Assembly: GCA_035570495.1 (NCBI GenBank)
Contig: DATMLO010000025.1
Coordinates: 1 to 64,000, forward strand
From: DATARH01 sp035570495
Lineage (GTDB): Bacteria; Pseudomonadota; Alphaproteobacteria; ATCC43930; CGMCC-115725
Reading direction: 5' to 3'
Length of the DNA: 64,000 bases
Made by a program: the position numbers and the translations under genes. Below are positions 17,788 through 27,689 of the stretch, one piece after another. Below the pieces are notes generated by a model, which was not told where the DNA came from, did no database searches, and was given only the letters and a program-made list of their open reading frames with translations. Numbering within the stretch: position 1 is the first letter of the stretch; each line of letters starts with the position of its first letter.

Positions 17788-19176
17788 ATGACCAGCAAAG
17801 AAGCCGCTCTGTCCCAAGTCTGGTACCGCTCGCTCAACGCACCGCAGTGGAAGACGCTGATCGCGGCGAATCTCGGCTGGACGTTCGACGGTTTTGAGTT
17901 GTTTGCGCTGTTGCTCACCGTCGGCTTCGCCTTGCGCCAATTGCTCGACGCGGCGCAATACGCGGCTATTCCCCGCTACGCCGGTTATATCGTTGCCTCC
18001 ACCGTCTTTGGCTGGGCGATTGGTGGGGTGATCGGCGGGATCATCGCTGATTACATTGGCCGCAAGCGGACGATGATGTTGGCGATCTTCGCCTACTCAC
18101 TCACGACAGGGTTGAGTGCGCTCGCTTGGAACTGGGAGGCTTTTGCGATCCTCCGCTTTTTTGTCGGCGTCGCGATCGGCTCGGAATGGGTAACCGGGGC
18201 TTCGATTGTTTCGGAGCTGTGGCCGGATCATTCGCGCGGCAAGGGAGGTGGCCTATTGCAATGCGGTGCCGCCCTTGGCGGTATTTGCGCTTCTGGCGTC
18301 TGGCTGGTGATTGGCGGTACCGGACCCAACGCCTGGCGGTGGATGTACCTGGTTGGCGTGTTGCCGGCTCTGGCGACGCTGTGGATCCGGCGTGGCATCC
18401 CGGAGTCGTCACGATGGGAGCGATCAAACGAGCGCCGCGCCGAAGCTCGTGACCTGCGCCGTCGTGGCGCCAAATTGGTCGGCGAACACGCAGCGCTGAT
18501 GCGCTTCACCCTGGTTGATCTGTTTGCCGACCGTACGGTTCGACGACCGCTGATCTGCTCGTTTTTGATGATGTTGTCGGTAACATTCGCCTTTTGGGGT
18601 GTTGGCACCTTTATCCCGACCTACGTCGGCTCGATCGCCGCTAAAGCCGGTCTCCCGGCAGCAGAATGGTCGGGCCTGGCCGGTCTCGTCTCCACCGTGT
18701 GCGGGGTGGCCGGGTCTGTCAGCCTAGGTTTTCTCGCCGACGCCATTGGCCGCAAGACGGTGGCGATGCTGTTCTATTTGGCGTGCTTGATCCTGACCCC
18801 GGTAGTCTATCTTTGGGCCCAGGAGATCCACGTCCTGTTGTTCTGTGTTGGCGTGTTCGGCTTTTTCACCCTCGGGATCTGGTCCTGGGCGCCGATATGG
18901 CTTCCCGAGCTGTTCCCGACCCGGATGCGCGGTACCGCGATTGCGTTTATCTTCAATGCGCCGCGGTTCATCTCAAGTGCGGGCCCGCTGATTGCCGGTA
19001 CCCTGATCGTCGCGCTTGGAGGTTATGGGCCAGGAGCGACGCTCGTCGGATTGTTCTATCTCCTGGGGTTCCTCGCCGCCCCGTTCCTGCCCGAGACCAG
19101 AGGCAAGCCGTTGCCCGAGTCGGTAGAGGTTCAGCGCGCCAGCGCAACCATCAGACACGCAGCGCAGCTGGGCTGA
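17788..19176 (+). CDS. MFS transporter (organic/aromatic acid:H+ symporter type)
   Basis: A 462-residue inner-membrane transporter with about twelve hydrophobic helices in two halves around a charged central loop (residues ~205-245). The signature after helix 2, GGIIADYIGRKRTMM, is the MFS loop motif, repeated after helix 8 as GFLADAIGRKTVAM. WTFDGFELFAL in helix 1 contains the membrane Asp seen in the sugar/aromatic-acid symporter group. GAGGAG lies before ATG 17788. Divergent LysR regulator and a nearby FAD oxidoreductase suggest import of a carboxylic acid for breakdown. Substrate inferred only. Confidence 0.8.
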   Translation: MTSKEAALSQVWYRSLNAPQWKTLIAANLGWTFDGFELFALLLTVGFALRQLLDAAQYAAIPRYAGYIVASTVFGWAIGGVIGGIIADYIGRKRTMMLAIFAYSLTTGLSALAWNWEAFAILRFFVGVAIGSEWVTGASIVSELWPDHSRGKGGGLLQCGAALGGICASGVWLVIGGTGPNAWRWMYLVGVLPALATLWIRRGIPESSRWERSNERRAEARDLRRRGAKLVGEHAALMRFTLVDLFADRTVRRPLICSFLMMLSVTFAFWGVGTFIPTYVGSIAAKAGLPAAEWSGLAGLVSTVCGVAGSVSLGFLADAIGRKTVAMLFYLACLILTPVVYLWAQEIHVLLFCVGVFGFFTLGIWSWAPIWLPELFPTRMRGTAIAFIFNAPRFISSAGPLIAGTLIVALGGYGPGATLVGLFYLLGFLAAPFLPETRGKPLPESVEVQRASATIRHAAQLG

Positions 19177-19886
19177 TTGGAGTCTTTTTCCATGCCGAAT
19201 TTAATACAAGACATTGTTTTGGGCCGTCACTCTTAAACGGACGTTCTCGACCTTCCTGCGCGAGGGCAGCTAAGGGGCATGACCTGCCATTGGACGCGCC
19301 GCGCAAAATGGCCGCTTCTGCCCCCAAAGCGGCCAAATGTGTGCGAACCTCTGGGAATTCTGCTTCAGTGCCACCCATCGGGGCGCCAGACGGCGGCTCT
19401 AACAGGACCGCGCCGGCTGCCCGGCCAAGGTGGTATCGAGCCGGTGGCACCGCGGCTCGCGGCGATGGTCAAGTTCTTTCTCCCGGTGCAACCTCGGTCC
19501 GCGGTCGCAGAGTCCCCTAGCACCAATGCGCCGACGAGCAATCGCGGCCGCCTGCTCCGGGCGTCGCAGTCGGCGGCGTCGAAACAGGGACCCGCTTCTC
19601 GTCAAGAGCGGAAGCGGTGGCGATTGGCACGCAACCACTGCTGCGCCGGACCGAAGTCGGCCGCTGCCGACATCGTAAAGGGCGATCGCGTCGCCTTCGG
19701 CCCAACCAGCGCATCGCCTCGATATAGTCCCTCCGTATGCCAACCGATTCGGGGTTATTTTGGTATGCCGCCCGCAGCAGGGTCGGGTTTTGGCGCTTCT
19801 AGACAATTAATCATCCGATAGACCCCATCGCGCTGTATGAGTGTCGTAAAATCTGCGGTGCCTCAGACCTGCGACGAGCAGCGATC
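19177..19886. other. 710-base stretch with no convincing gene
   Basis: Open frames on both strands here (for example minus 19399-19806) have skewed Arg/Pro-rich composition and no recognisable domain. The stretch may be eroded coding DNA. A short piece at 19274-19300 starts like the 66-bp repeat but is too weak to call. Confidence 0.4.
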
Positions 19887-21011
19887 GTGTCTCACGAATT
19901 GTCCTCCCCCACCCCAGGTAGCCAGTGCACCGGCGAAGGTGGGACCATCTTCGATCAGGCCGTCAAAATGCTCGAGCATCAAAAGGCGTGGATCAACTGG
20001 GCTGACCCATATGAGATAGCGGGAAAGACCGCGGCGGCCGCCGCCGCTATCATGACGATGGGCCCGATATCCCACTACATGGACAGGCTACTGAAATTAT
20101 TTTTGTCCGCAGGAGAAAAAGGAAACCGTTGGGACTACAGAACCCTGGAGCTCGAATACGTTAGATTACGGGACGCAATTTTAGTAGATTGCACTAAATT
20201 TATTGTGCATGCCAAAGACAAGGCTGAAATAGGACGAGGATGGGAGTTATATAAAGAAACGATCGCTATGTGCGATATAATAAGCTTCATTGTAATTTAT
20301 AAACCCTGCTGTCGTTTGAGCCAAATGACTTGGCTTATTCCGGCTGTGGCTATGGGCGTGCCAGCTCTCCCACTGATTTGTTATGCCGCGGAAGAATTAG
20401 CAGATTTGATGAACAACCCGCTCGAACCGTTCAAGGCGGATTGCACGCCCGTCGGCAACAGCTGGTTGCATAGGTTGGGTATCTACCTTCTGCACCAGTG
20501 CGCGGCGCAGCGTCTTCCACCTGATCCGGCGCTCATTCGTCTGATGTCACTCGTAACACCGCCCCCGTCTGCCAGTGTCAAGAGCGGAAAGGCGACTCGA
20601 TATTCTGATTATCTGGCAAATCCGAGCCCGGTTCATTATTTGCACGAGACGCCCCCCGCTCAGGCCGTAGGAACGGCGCTCGCACTAGAGCTGCTCGGCG
20701 AATTCGACGCAAATCGACAAGGAGAACATTTCCGACGAGTAGAACGCGCGGCAGCGTACGACGCAGGATCTATGCTAAATGGCCGGCCACCCTCGGTCAA
20801 AAGTATCCAGCAAGCCTCGGGGCTGTCTTGGGCTGACACGAAGGTTCTGGTGCGTAGACCATTATTTAGACGTTTGGTCTTTGAGTACCAATGTCGCTTT
20901 CTCCTCGCCGAGATGCACCCCGACTGCCCAGAGTGCAAGGCGCTTGCACCGTCGCTGAGGCAGTCCAAGGAAGGGGATTCACCGATACGATCTTCGGGGT
21001 CTTCATGGTGA
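19887..21011 (+). CDS. island hypothetical protein, 374 aa
   Basis: A 374-residue protein with GTG 19887 as the first start. No family recognised. It has a helical N-terminal half (KMLEHQKAWINWADPYEIAG, later LELEYVRLRDAILVDCTKFI), one hydrophobic stretch (WLIPAVAMGVPALPLICYAA) that could be a membrane segment, and a C-terminal CPEC pair. Bases 20090-20330 are clearly poorer in GC than their surroundings, which supports foreign origin. It lies just upstream of the integrase module in the same direction. An island-maintenance or defence role would be speculation. Confidence 0.6.
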   Translation: MSHELSSPTPGSQCTGEGGTIFDQAVKMLEHQKAWINWADPYEIAGKTAAAAAAIMTMGPISHYMDRLLKLFLSAGEKGNRWDYRTLELEYVRLRDAILVDCTKFIVHAKDKAEIGRGWELYKETIAMCDIISFIVIYKPCCRLSQMTWLIPAVAMGVPALPLICYAAEELADLMNNPLEPFKADCTPVGNSWLHRLGIYLLHQCAAQRLPPDPALIRLMSLVTPPPSASVKSGKATRYSDYLANPSPVHYLHETPPAQAVGTALALELLGEFDANRQGEHFRRVERAAAYDAGSMLNGRPPSVKSIQQASGLSWADTKVLVRRPLFRRLVFEYQCRFLLAEMHPDCPECKALAPSLRQSKEGDSPIRSSGSSW

Positions 21012-21086
21012 TTTAACCTTGCAGACTCGGCAGAGCACAGATCGCGCACGATCTTCGCCCCACGTAGTCCCTGTGGAGCGATTGGC

Positions 21087-21320
21087 ATGCGACCGGACAC
21101 AAGTGGAAAACTTGCATACGCCATAGCGGAGCTTCCTGAACTCGTTTCGCTCGGCCGAAGTCACCTCTATGAGGAGATCCGTGCCGGCCGCCTGCGGACA
21201 GTCAAAGCCGGCCGTCGCACTCTGGTACTGGCGGAAGATCTACGGGCGTGGCTCCTCTCGCTCGACAGCGCTGCAGACGGCCCTCCTCAATCGGCAGCGT
21301 TAACCCCGAACCACGGCTGA
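21087..21320 (+). CDS. excisionase-like helix-turn-helix protein
   Basis: A 77-residue protein, ATG 21087 preceded by GGAG. It has a MerR/excisionase-type helix-turn-helix: IAELPELVSLGRSHLYEEIR, then AGRLRTVKAGRRTLVLAEDL. This is the typical pattern of phage and island excisionases, which bend DNA and steer integrase towards excision. It is first in a co-directional run with the gene at 21353 and the integrase. Confidence 0.75.
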   Translation: MRPDTSGKLAYAIAELPELVSLGRSHLYEEIRAGRLRTVKAGRRTLVLAEDLRAWLLSLDSAADGPPQSAALTPNHG

Positions 21321-21352
21321 CGGTTCGCGATTGGGGATCGCGGTTAATTGAG

Positions 21353-21865
21353 ATGCCTCGCCGCCTAGCTGATCAGGTACGGTCCGTTCGACGGAAGCGC
21401 CGCTACAACGTTCGCCTAATTAAAGCCACCTGGCCCTACTCCGTGCATGAGATCGCCGAGTTACTAGGCGTCCACAAAAACGCGGTGCTGCGGTGGTTGA
21501 GGGAAGGTTTGTCGGCAAATCGGGATCGCCGCCCCTTCTTAATCCGGGGAGATGAGCTCGCACGCTTCTTGAGAGCACGGCAGGCAGATAAGCGGCAGAA
21601 ATGCACAGTCACCCAATTCTACTGCTTCAAGTGCCGTGCCCCACGCGAAGTCTACCTAAGCATCGTCGATGTGGTGATTGAGACTCCGTCCAGACTGAGG
21701 CTCAAAGCGCTCTGCTCGGTTTGCAGCACGTTGGTTAACAAGGTCCAGCGCGTCCGCGATCTGGAGAAAATCCGTTCTCAGTTCAACGTCCAAGAACTGG
21801 AAGGGGAACACTTATTGGGCTCTGCCCATCCCAGCCTTAACAGTGACTCAGGCAACCTGAGGTGA
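21353..21865 (+). CDS. helix-turn-helix protein with zinc-ribbon-like Cys pairs
   Basis: A 170-residue basic protein from ATG 21353. The N-terminal part has a helix-turn-helix (SVHEIAELLGVHKNAVLRWL) with a following wing (RPFLIRGDELARFLRARQ). The second half has two Cys pairs, CFKC near residue 88 and CSVC near residue 122, which could hold a zinc ion. The stop overlaps the integrase start (GTGA at 21862-21865), implying coupled translation and joint function. A role in directing recombination or regulating the module is inferred from position. Confidence 0.7.
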   Translation: MPRRLADQVRSVRRKRRYNVRLIKATWPYSVHEIAELLGVHKNAVLRWLREGLSANRDRRPFLIRGDELARFLRARQADKRQKCTVTQFYCFKCRAPREVYLSIVDVVIETPSRLRLKALCSVCSTLVNKVQRVRDLEKIRSQFNVQELEGEHLLGSAHPSLNSDSGNLR

Positions 21866-22959
21866 GCATGCACAAAACCAACCCGAGCAACGATCGCATG
21901 AAGCGCGAGTATCTGATCTATTTGAAGGATGCACGGCAGCGGTCGCGGGCCACGGTAGAACAGGTTCGGCACGCCATCGATCGCCTTGAAGCTTACACCG
22001 GGGCAAAGGACTTCGGCACGTTCAATAAAGAACAGGCGCGTGGATTCAAGCGAGCTCTGGTCGCCACGAAAGGACAGCGTACCGGCAGGCCAATCAGCAC
22101 CACGACAGCCCATCATGTCTTGCAGGCGCTCAAGGAGTTTTTGGCATGGCTGCAAGGTAGACCGGGTTATAGGCGCCGCATAAACATCGCTGATATTGCG
22201 TACTTGAGTCTGACTGCGAACGAGGAGCGGGCGGCGCGGGCGAGTAGTCCGAAATCCTACGCTACCTTTGACCAATACCGATCAGCATTGTTTGCGATGC
22301 CGACAGACAATGAGAGCGAGCGCCGCGATCAGGCCCTATTCGCGCTCTTGCTACTCACGGGAATGCGCGATGCTGCGGCGGTCAGCCTGAAGGTGAAGCA
22401 CATCTCGATTGAGCGGAGGCGCGTCTTTCAAGATCCGCGCGAGGTCCGCACCAAGTTCGCCAAGGCGATTGAGACCTTCTTCTTCCCGGTGGGCGAGGAC
22501 GTTGCCACGGTTGTCGTTGACTGGGTCACCTACCTGACGACGGTAAAGCTCTTCGGCCCCAACGATCCGCTTTTCCCAAAGGCGGCGGTCGGGCACGACC
22601 GCCATCTCAGCTTCACTGCCCGAGGTCTGACCCGTGATCACTGGGCGAATGCCTCGCCCGTCCGCCAGGTTTTCCGAACCGCGTTTGAGCGGATCGGCTT
22701 GCCGTATGTGAAACCGCATACGGTACGCGATACCCTCACCCAGTTTGCGTACAAACTTCAGCTCAACCCGGAACAGTTGAAGGCCTGGAGCCAAAACATG
22801 GGCCACGACAGCGTGCTGACCACGATTGGCAGTTATGGCCCGGTTTCAACGGAAAGGCAGGCCGAGATCATAAGTGCACTCGGCCAATCAAGCACCGATA
22901 CCGGCGACCTATCGACGGAAATCGCCGAAAAGGTGGCCGCGTTGCTAAAGGGGGGCTAG
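21862..22959 (+). CDS. tyrosine recombinase (island integrase)
   Basis: A 365-residue integrase. The N-terminal SAM-like core-binding domain (YLIYLKDARQRSRATVEQVR) precedes the catalytic domain, where I can see the first Arg (LLTGMRDAAAVSLK), HTVRDTLTQFA as the HxxR box, the late His in NMGHDSVLTTIGSYG and the nucleophile Tyr in SYG. It starts at GTG 21862 or ATG 21868. The gene runs towards tRNA-Glu, whose 3' end begins 191 bases past its stop, the usual arrangement for an element integrated in a tRNA gene. All four catalytic landmarks are intact, so it may still be active. Confidence 0.9.
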   Translation: MSMHKTNPSNDRMKREYLIYLKDARQRSRATVEQVRHAIDRLEAYTGAKDFGTFNKEQARGFKRALVATKGQRTGRPISTTTAHHVLQALKEFLAWLQGRPGYRRRINIADIAYLSLTANEERAARASSPKSYATFDQYRSALFAMPTDNESERRDQALFALLLLTGMRDAAAVSLKVKHISIERRRVFQDPREVRTKFAKAIETFFFPVGEDVATVVVDWVTYLTTVKLFGPNDPLFPKAAVGHDRHLSFTARGLTRDHWANASPVRQVFRTAFERIGLPYVKPHTVRDTLTQFAYKLQLNPEQLKAWSQNMGHDSVLTTIGSYGPVSTERQAEIISALGQSSTDTGDLSTEIAEKVAALLKGG

Positions 22960-23143
22960 GCCACATGTTCATTCGAGGGCACCCGACATGACCAGCGGGA
23001 TATCCTCAAGCTGGTCGATCAGGCCGCTACCCTCAGGTCACTGAGAACGTCGCCTCAAAGGAGCCGCGTCCAGGGTTATCCAGCAACATCTTTTTGGGAA
23101 AATTTTGGGAAAGACTTTCTCGGTATCATTGAAATTGTTGATT

Positions 23144-23180
23144 TGATTGGCGTCCCCTACCGGATTCGAACCGGTGTTGC
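23144..23180. other. probable island attachment site (right end)
   Basis: The 3' half of tRNA-Glu next to the integrase is the normal core for such elements. I found no second copy of the tRNA 3' end in bases 1-23100, so the other end should lie left of the window. Exact core not defined. Confidence 0.45.
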
Positions 23181-23223
23181 CGCCGTGAGAGGGCGGTGTC
23201 CTAGGCCTCTAGACGAAGGGGAC
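23151..23223 (-). tRNA. tRNA-Glu (anticodon CTC)
   Basis: The minus strand reads a full cloverleaf: acceptor GTCCCCT pairing with AGGGGAC plus discriminator G, D-arm TCGTCTAGAGGCCTAGGA, anticodon arm CCGCC-CTCTCAC-GGCGG giving anticodon CTC, and T-arm ACCGGTTCGAATCCGGT. CCA is not encoded. The 3' end points left, towards the integrase, so this tRNA is the probable integration site of the island. Confidence 0.95.
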
Positions 23224-23289
23224 AAGAGGCAGGCGCGTTAGATAGCTTCTGGTGCGCCGTGGATCAAGCGTTGGTCAGGCACCGCGCCG

Positions 23290-23775
23290 CTATTCGCGGA
23301 AATTGAGGTATTGCAGCGGCTGCTCGATCTTGAGGCCGCGCATAACGGTGATCGCCGCCTGCAGGTCGTCGCGCTTCTTGGCCGACACGCGCAGCTCGCT
23401 GCCCTGGATCGCGACCTGCACCTTCAATTTGCTGTCCTTGATCTCGCGCACCAGACGGCGGGCAAGATCGGAATCGACTCCCTGGCGGAGCATCACCGAC
23501 TGGCGGATCGTGTTGCCGCTCGCCTTTTCAGGTGTTTTGAAGTCGAGCGCCGCGGGATCGACTTTGCGGCGCGTCAGATGCACCTTGAGGAGCTCATGCA
23601 TCTGCTTGAGCTTGAGGTCGTCGTCGGCGACGAGGCTGATCGCTCCCTCCTCACGCTTGATCTCGCACTTGCTGCCCTTGAAATCGAAACGCGTGGTGAT
23701 CTCGCGGTCGATGCCGGCGACAGCGTTGTCGACTTCGGCGAGATCGATGCGGGAGACGACATCAAAGCTGGGCAT
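23290..23775 (-). CDS. yajQ: YajQ family nucleotide-binding protein
   Basis: A 161-residue protein matching UPF0234/YajQ throughout: MPSFDVVSRIDLAEVDNAV at the start, TRFDFKGSKCEIKREEGAIS in the first half, and LKVQVAIQGSELRVSAKKRD, then DLQAAITVMRG near the end. YajQ proteins have two ferredoxin-like domains and bind nucleotides; in some bacteria they bind cyclic di-GMP. Full family length, so probably functional. It is the first core gene right of the tRNA. Confidence 0.92.
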   Translation of the reverse strand: MPSFDVVSRIDLAEVDNAVAGIDREITTRFDFKGSKCEIKREEGAISLVADDDLKLKQMHELLKVHLTRRKVDPAALDFKTPEKASGNTIRQSVMLRQGVDSDLARRLVREIKDSKLKVQVAIQGSELRVSAKKRDDLQAAITVMRGLKIEQPLQYLNFRE

Positions 23776-23832
23776 GGGTGCGCTCTCAGGAATCGGGTTT
23801 GGGGCTGCGATATAATGCGGGCGTCGTGAATA

Positions 23833-24765
23833 TTACAGCCCGGCGGCAAAAGCGCGCGCCGTCGCCTCAAGCGCGACGGCGGCCGGAATCGGCGGCGCCC
23901 AGCCGAGCACCGAGCGAGTCGCGTGGTCATCGACCTGCAACGATCCGGTGAGCCGTTGGAGGCGCAGGCCGATGCCGGGGAACGGCCTGAACGCCGCGAA
24001 CAGCGCGGCCGGCACGGGGAAGAGCCGCGCCGTGCGGCCGAACCCGGTGGCGAGAGCGCCGATCAGCTCGGGGGTGGAAAAATCCAGGTCGTCGCGTGCC
24101 AGCAGGGTCATCCCCGCAGCGGCTGGATGGGTCGCGGCGACGGCGAGCAGATCGACAAGATTGTCACGGAAAATCAGGCTGCGACGGTTGTCGACCGCGG
24201 CGAAGGGCAGCGGCCACCCGCTCGCCGCAAGACGGATCAACGCCGCGAAATTAGCCCGGACGCCCGGTCCGTAAACCAGCGGCGGGCGAACGATGACCAA
24301 TTCGATCCCGGCAGCTTGCGCGGCGGTCAGCGCCGCGCGCTCACCCGCTAGTTTGGCGCGGCCGTAGGCGTCCTCCGGACGCGGCTCGTCGTCAGGGCGG
24401 AACGGCCGACCGCGCGCGGTTGCCTCGCCCATCGCCTTGATCGAGCTGACCAGCACCAACCGCCGTGCTCCGGCGAGGCCCATCGCGCGGACGATCGCCG
24501 CGACGGCGTCCGGCTCGGCGGCAAACCCTATTGGATCGGGCCCGACATGCGCGCGTTGCGCGAGGTGGATAACGATCTCGACGCCGCGCAGAGCGGGTGA
24601 CCAGTCGGTCGTGGGGCCGATATCGCCGAGGACAAGGTGTTCGACGCCGTCTGCCGGCGCGTCGCGTCGCAAACCCGCGACAACCGAATGGCCACGCGCG
24701 GCCAGCGCCGGACACAGGCCCGTCCCAATAAACCCTCCCGCGCCGGTAACGAGAATGCGCGCCAC
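23833..24765 (-). CDS. NAD-dependent epimerase/dehydratase (extended SDR)
   Basis: A 310-residue short-chain dehydrogenase of the extended type. ILVTGAGGFIGTGL is the NAD-binding glycine motif. VSSIKAMGE and DAYGRAKLAGE give the Ser and YxxxK catalytic residues, and VYGPG follows. Such enzymes epimerise or dehydrate nucleotide sugars. GTG 24765 is preferred, with GGGGAAG eight bases upstream; the longer frame from 24804 begins inside a hairpin repeat. It is divergent from a glycosyltransferase gene, so envelope polysaccharide synthesis is the likely context. Confidence 0.8.
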   Translation of the reverse strand: MARILVTGAGGFIGTGLCPALAARGHSVVAGLRRDAPADGVEHLVLGDIGPTTDWSPALRGVEIVIHLAQRAHVGPDPIGFAAEPDAVAAIVRAMGLAGARRLVLVSSIKAMGEATARGRPFRPDDEPRPEDAYGRAKLAGERAALTAAQAAGIELVIVRPPLVYGPGVRANFAALIRLAASGWPLPFAAVDNRRSLIFRDNLVDLLAVAATHPAAAGMTLLARDDLDFSTPELIGALATGFGRTARLFPVPAALFAAFRPFPGIGLRLQRLTGSLQVDDHATRSVLGWAPPIPAAVALEATARAFAAGL

Positions 24766-24784
24766 GACCCTTGGCTTCCCCTTG

Positions 24785-24862
24785 CCCGGGCTTGACCCGG
24801 CCATCCACGTCTTCTACCCAGCATCAGCAATAAAGACGTAGACCCCTGGGTCAAGCCCGGGG
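24785..24862. repeat. intergenic hairpin repeat
   Basis: CCCGGGCTTGACCCGG at 24785-24800 pairs with GGGTCAAGCCCGGG at 24848-24861, and inner ACGTCTT pairs with AAGACGT, giving a long hairpin between divergent genes. It is the type of palindromic repeat scattered through alphaproteobacterial genomes. Confidence 0.65.
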
Positions 24863-24908
24863 AGGGGGACTCAGTGGTTTATTGGCCTACTCCACCCTTG
24901 CCGCCTGA

Positions 24909-26072
24909 TTGAGTCGCCAGGTGGCAGAGACGCACCCTCAGCCCAAACTGCTCTTTCTCGTTACCGAGGATTGGTATTTCTGCTCGCACCGGCTGCCGGT
25001 GGCGCGGGCGGCGCGTAACGCTGGGTTTGCGGTCAGCGTCGCGACGCGGGTGCGCGACCATGGCGCTGCGATCCGCGCCGAGGGCTTTGCGCTTCACGCT
25101 CTCGGCTGGAAGCGGCGCGGCGATGGGCTCTTTGGCCATCTGCGCGCGCTGGTGGAGATCGTCCGCCTCTACCGCCATGAGCGGCCCGACCTCGTCTACC
25201 ACGTGGCGCTGAAGCCGGTGCTGTTTGGCGGAATCGCGGCGCGGCTCGCCGGTCTCCGCCTAGGAGGCGTGGTATCGGCGGTGATGGGGCTGGGGATCGA
25301 GTTCACCGGCGGCGCGGGCTGGCGCCAGCACGCACTCGGCTGGGGGTTGCGCTTGGCGGCAGGCACGGGGCGCATCGTCGTGCAGAATCCTGAGAACCGG
25401 GCGGCGCTTGCCGGCTTTGGGATCGATCCCGGCCGCATCGCGCTGATCCCCGGCTCGGGCGTCGATACCGAGCATTTCGCGGCGCTGCCCGATCCGCCCG
25501 GCCCGCCGCTGGCCGTCGCGATGGTCGGCCGGATGCTGCGCAGCAAGGGCGTGCTCGATGCCGTTGCGGCCGTGCGGAAGTTGCGCGCCGAGGGGCGGGC
25601 GGTCGAACTGGTGCTTGCCGGCGCGGCTGATCCCGACAGCCGCGATTCGCTGAGCAACAGTGAGCTCGCCGCGCTGGCGCGCGAGCCGGGCGTCAAATGG
25701 CTCGGCCATGTCGACGATGTGCGGGAGGTGTGGCGGCGCGCGGCGATCGCGCTGTTGCCGTCCAGCTATGGCGAGGGTGTGCCCAAGGCGCTGCTCGAGG
25801 CGGCGTCTTGTGCGCGGCCGATCATCGCCAGCGACATGCCGGGTTGTCGTGATGTCGTCATCCCCGGCGAGACCGGGCTTCTCATTTCAGTGCACGATGT
25901 CGATGCGCTGGCGGCGGCGATCACGCGACTCGCCGGCGATCCGGAGTTGCGCCGGCAAATGGGGGAGAAGGGCCGGCAGCGCGCCGTCGGCGAATTCAGC
26001 GAGGCGACGATCGCACGGCAGACCGTGGCGCTGCTACGCTCAATGATGGATGGGGAGAGTGGGGGACGATGA
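24909..26072 (+). CDS. glycosyltransferase family 4 protein
   Basis: A 387-residue GT-B glycosyltransferase. The N-domain starts LLFLVTEDWYFCSHRLPVAR, as in the PglA/WbpT-like group. The C-domain holds VAMVGRMLRSKGVLDAV and the donor-binding signature LLPSSYGEGVPKALLEAASC, with the EX7E acidic residues, then GLLISVHDVDALAAAI. It transfers a sugar from a nucleotide-sugar onto a lipid carrier or glycan. The start is unsure: TTG 24909 or GTG 24921, neither with a strong ribosome site. Its stop overlaps the start of the next gene (ATGA). Confidence 0.85.
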   Translation: MSRQVAETHPQPKLLFLVTEDWYFCSHRLPVARAARNAGFAVSVATRVRDHGAAIRAEGFALHALGWKRRGDGLFGHLRALVEIVRLYRHERPDLVYHVALKPVLFGGIAARLAGLRLGGVVSAVMGLGIEFTGGAGWRQHALGWGLRLAAGTGRIVVQNPENRAALAGFGIDPGRIALIPGSGVDTEHFAALPDPPGPPLAVAMVGRMLRSKGVLDAVAAVRKLRAEGRAVELVLAGAADPDSRDSLSNSELAALAREPGVKWLGHVDDVREVWRRAAIALLPSSYGEGVPKALLEAASCARPIIASDMPGCRDVVIPGETGLLISVHDVDALAAAITRLAGDPELRRQMGEKGRQRAVGEFSEATIARQTVALLRSMMDGESGGR

Positions 26073-26437
26073 TCCGGTTGTGGCTGTTTATTGCCGGTGT
26101 TGGGGGAGCGGCGTCGGTTCTTGCTGGCGCGGCGGCCGCGCATCTTGGCGATGATCCGGATGTGCACACGCTTCTCACCAATGCAGCGCTTTACGGGATG
26201 ATCCACGCGGCGGCGCTGCTGGCGCTCATCGGCGTCGCCCAAGGGCGCGAGCCGCGGCGCGGCGCGGCGTCGTTCGCCGGATGGTGCTTCGCGGTGGGGA
26301 TCGTACTCTTCAGCCTGGGCCAGATCGCGCATGCCGCGACTGGCCTCCGGCAATTCAGCTTTGTCGTGCCGTTTGGCGGCACGGCGTTCATTCTCGGCTG
26401 GGTATCGATCGCGATTCTTGCCTTCCGCCGGCGTTGA
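26069..26437 (+). CDS. DUF423 family membrane protein
   Basis: A 122-residue protein with four hydrophobic segments: LWLFIAGVGGAASVLAGAAA, ALYGMIHAAALLALIGVA, CFAVGIVLFSLGQIAHA and FGGTAFILGWVSIAILAF. The first segment followed by the AAHLG motif and the conserved His in MIHAAALL identify DUF423 (YgdD-like). Function in the inner membrane is not known. It overlaps the preceding glycosyltransferase gene by 4 bases. Confidence 0.8.
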   Translation: MIRLWLFIAGVGGAASVLAGAAAAHLGDDPDVHTLLTNAALYGMIHAAALLALIGVAQGREPRRGAASFAGWCFAVGIVLFSLGQIAHAATGLRQFSFVVPFGGTAFILGWVSIAILAFRRR

Positions 26438-26475
26438 ACGTGTAAGACTGCGGCTGCAGAGTTCCGCGAGTTTCC

Positions 26476-27405
<930 letters not shown>

Positions 27406-27419
27406 TATCTGGGATCGGA

Positions 27420-27671
27420 ATGAGCGAAGCAACGCTGCCCGACGATATTGCGGCGATGAGTTTCGAGGACGCGCTCGCCGAACTCGAAGGCATCGTACGC
27501 CGGCTCGAAAGCGGCCAGGTCAAGCTCGACGATGCCATCCAGTCCTATGAGCGCGGCGCGCAACTGAAGCGGCATTGCGAGAAAAAATTGAACGAGGCGC
27601 AGCAACGGGTCGACCGCATCGTCATCGCACCGGACGGCGGCGTGACGGTAGAACCAGCAAAGCTCGATTAA
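27420..27671 (+). CDS. xseB: exodeoxyribonuclease VII small subunit
   Basis: An 83-residue protein with the XseB core: MSFEDALAELEGIVRRLESG, then QVKLDDAIQSYERGAQLKRH. It forms a helical hairpin that binds XseA to make exonuclease VII, which degrades single-stranded DNA in both directions. xseB is next to ispA and dxs, as in many proteobacteria. Confidence 0.93.
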   Translation: MSEATLPDDIAAMSFEDALAELEGIVRRLESGQVKLDDAIQSYERGAQLKRHCEKKLNEAQQRVDRIVIAPDGGVTVEPAKLD

Positions 27672-27689
27672 GGGGGCGGGGAACGCATT

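Noticed and set aside
19399..19806. Possible eroded gene on the minus strand
   Set aside because: A few stretches look faintly protein-like, but no family could be assigned and no consistent frame followed.
22960..23150. Second attachment-site copy or small RNA between integrase and tRNA
   Set aside because: No repeat of the tRNA 3' end and no clear hairpin with T run was found.
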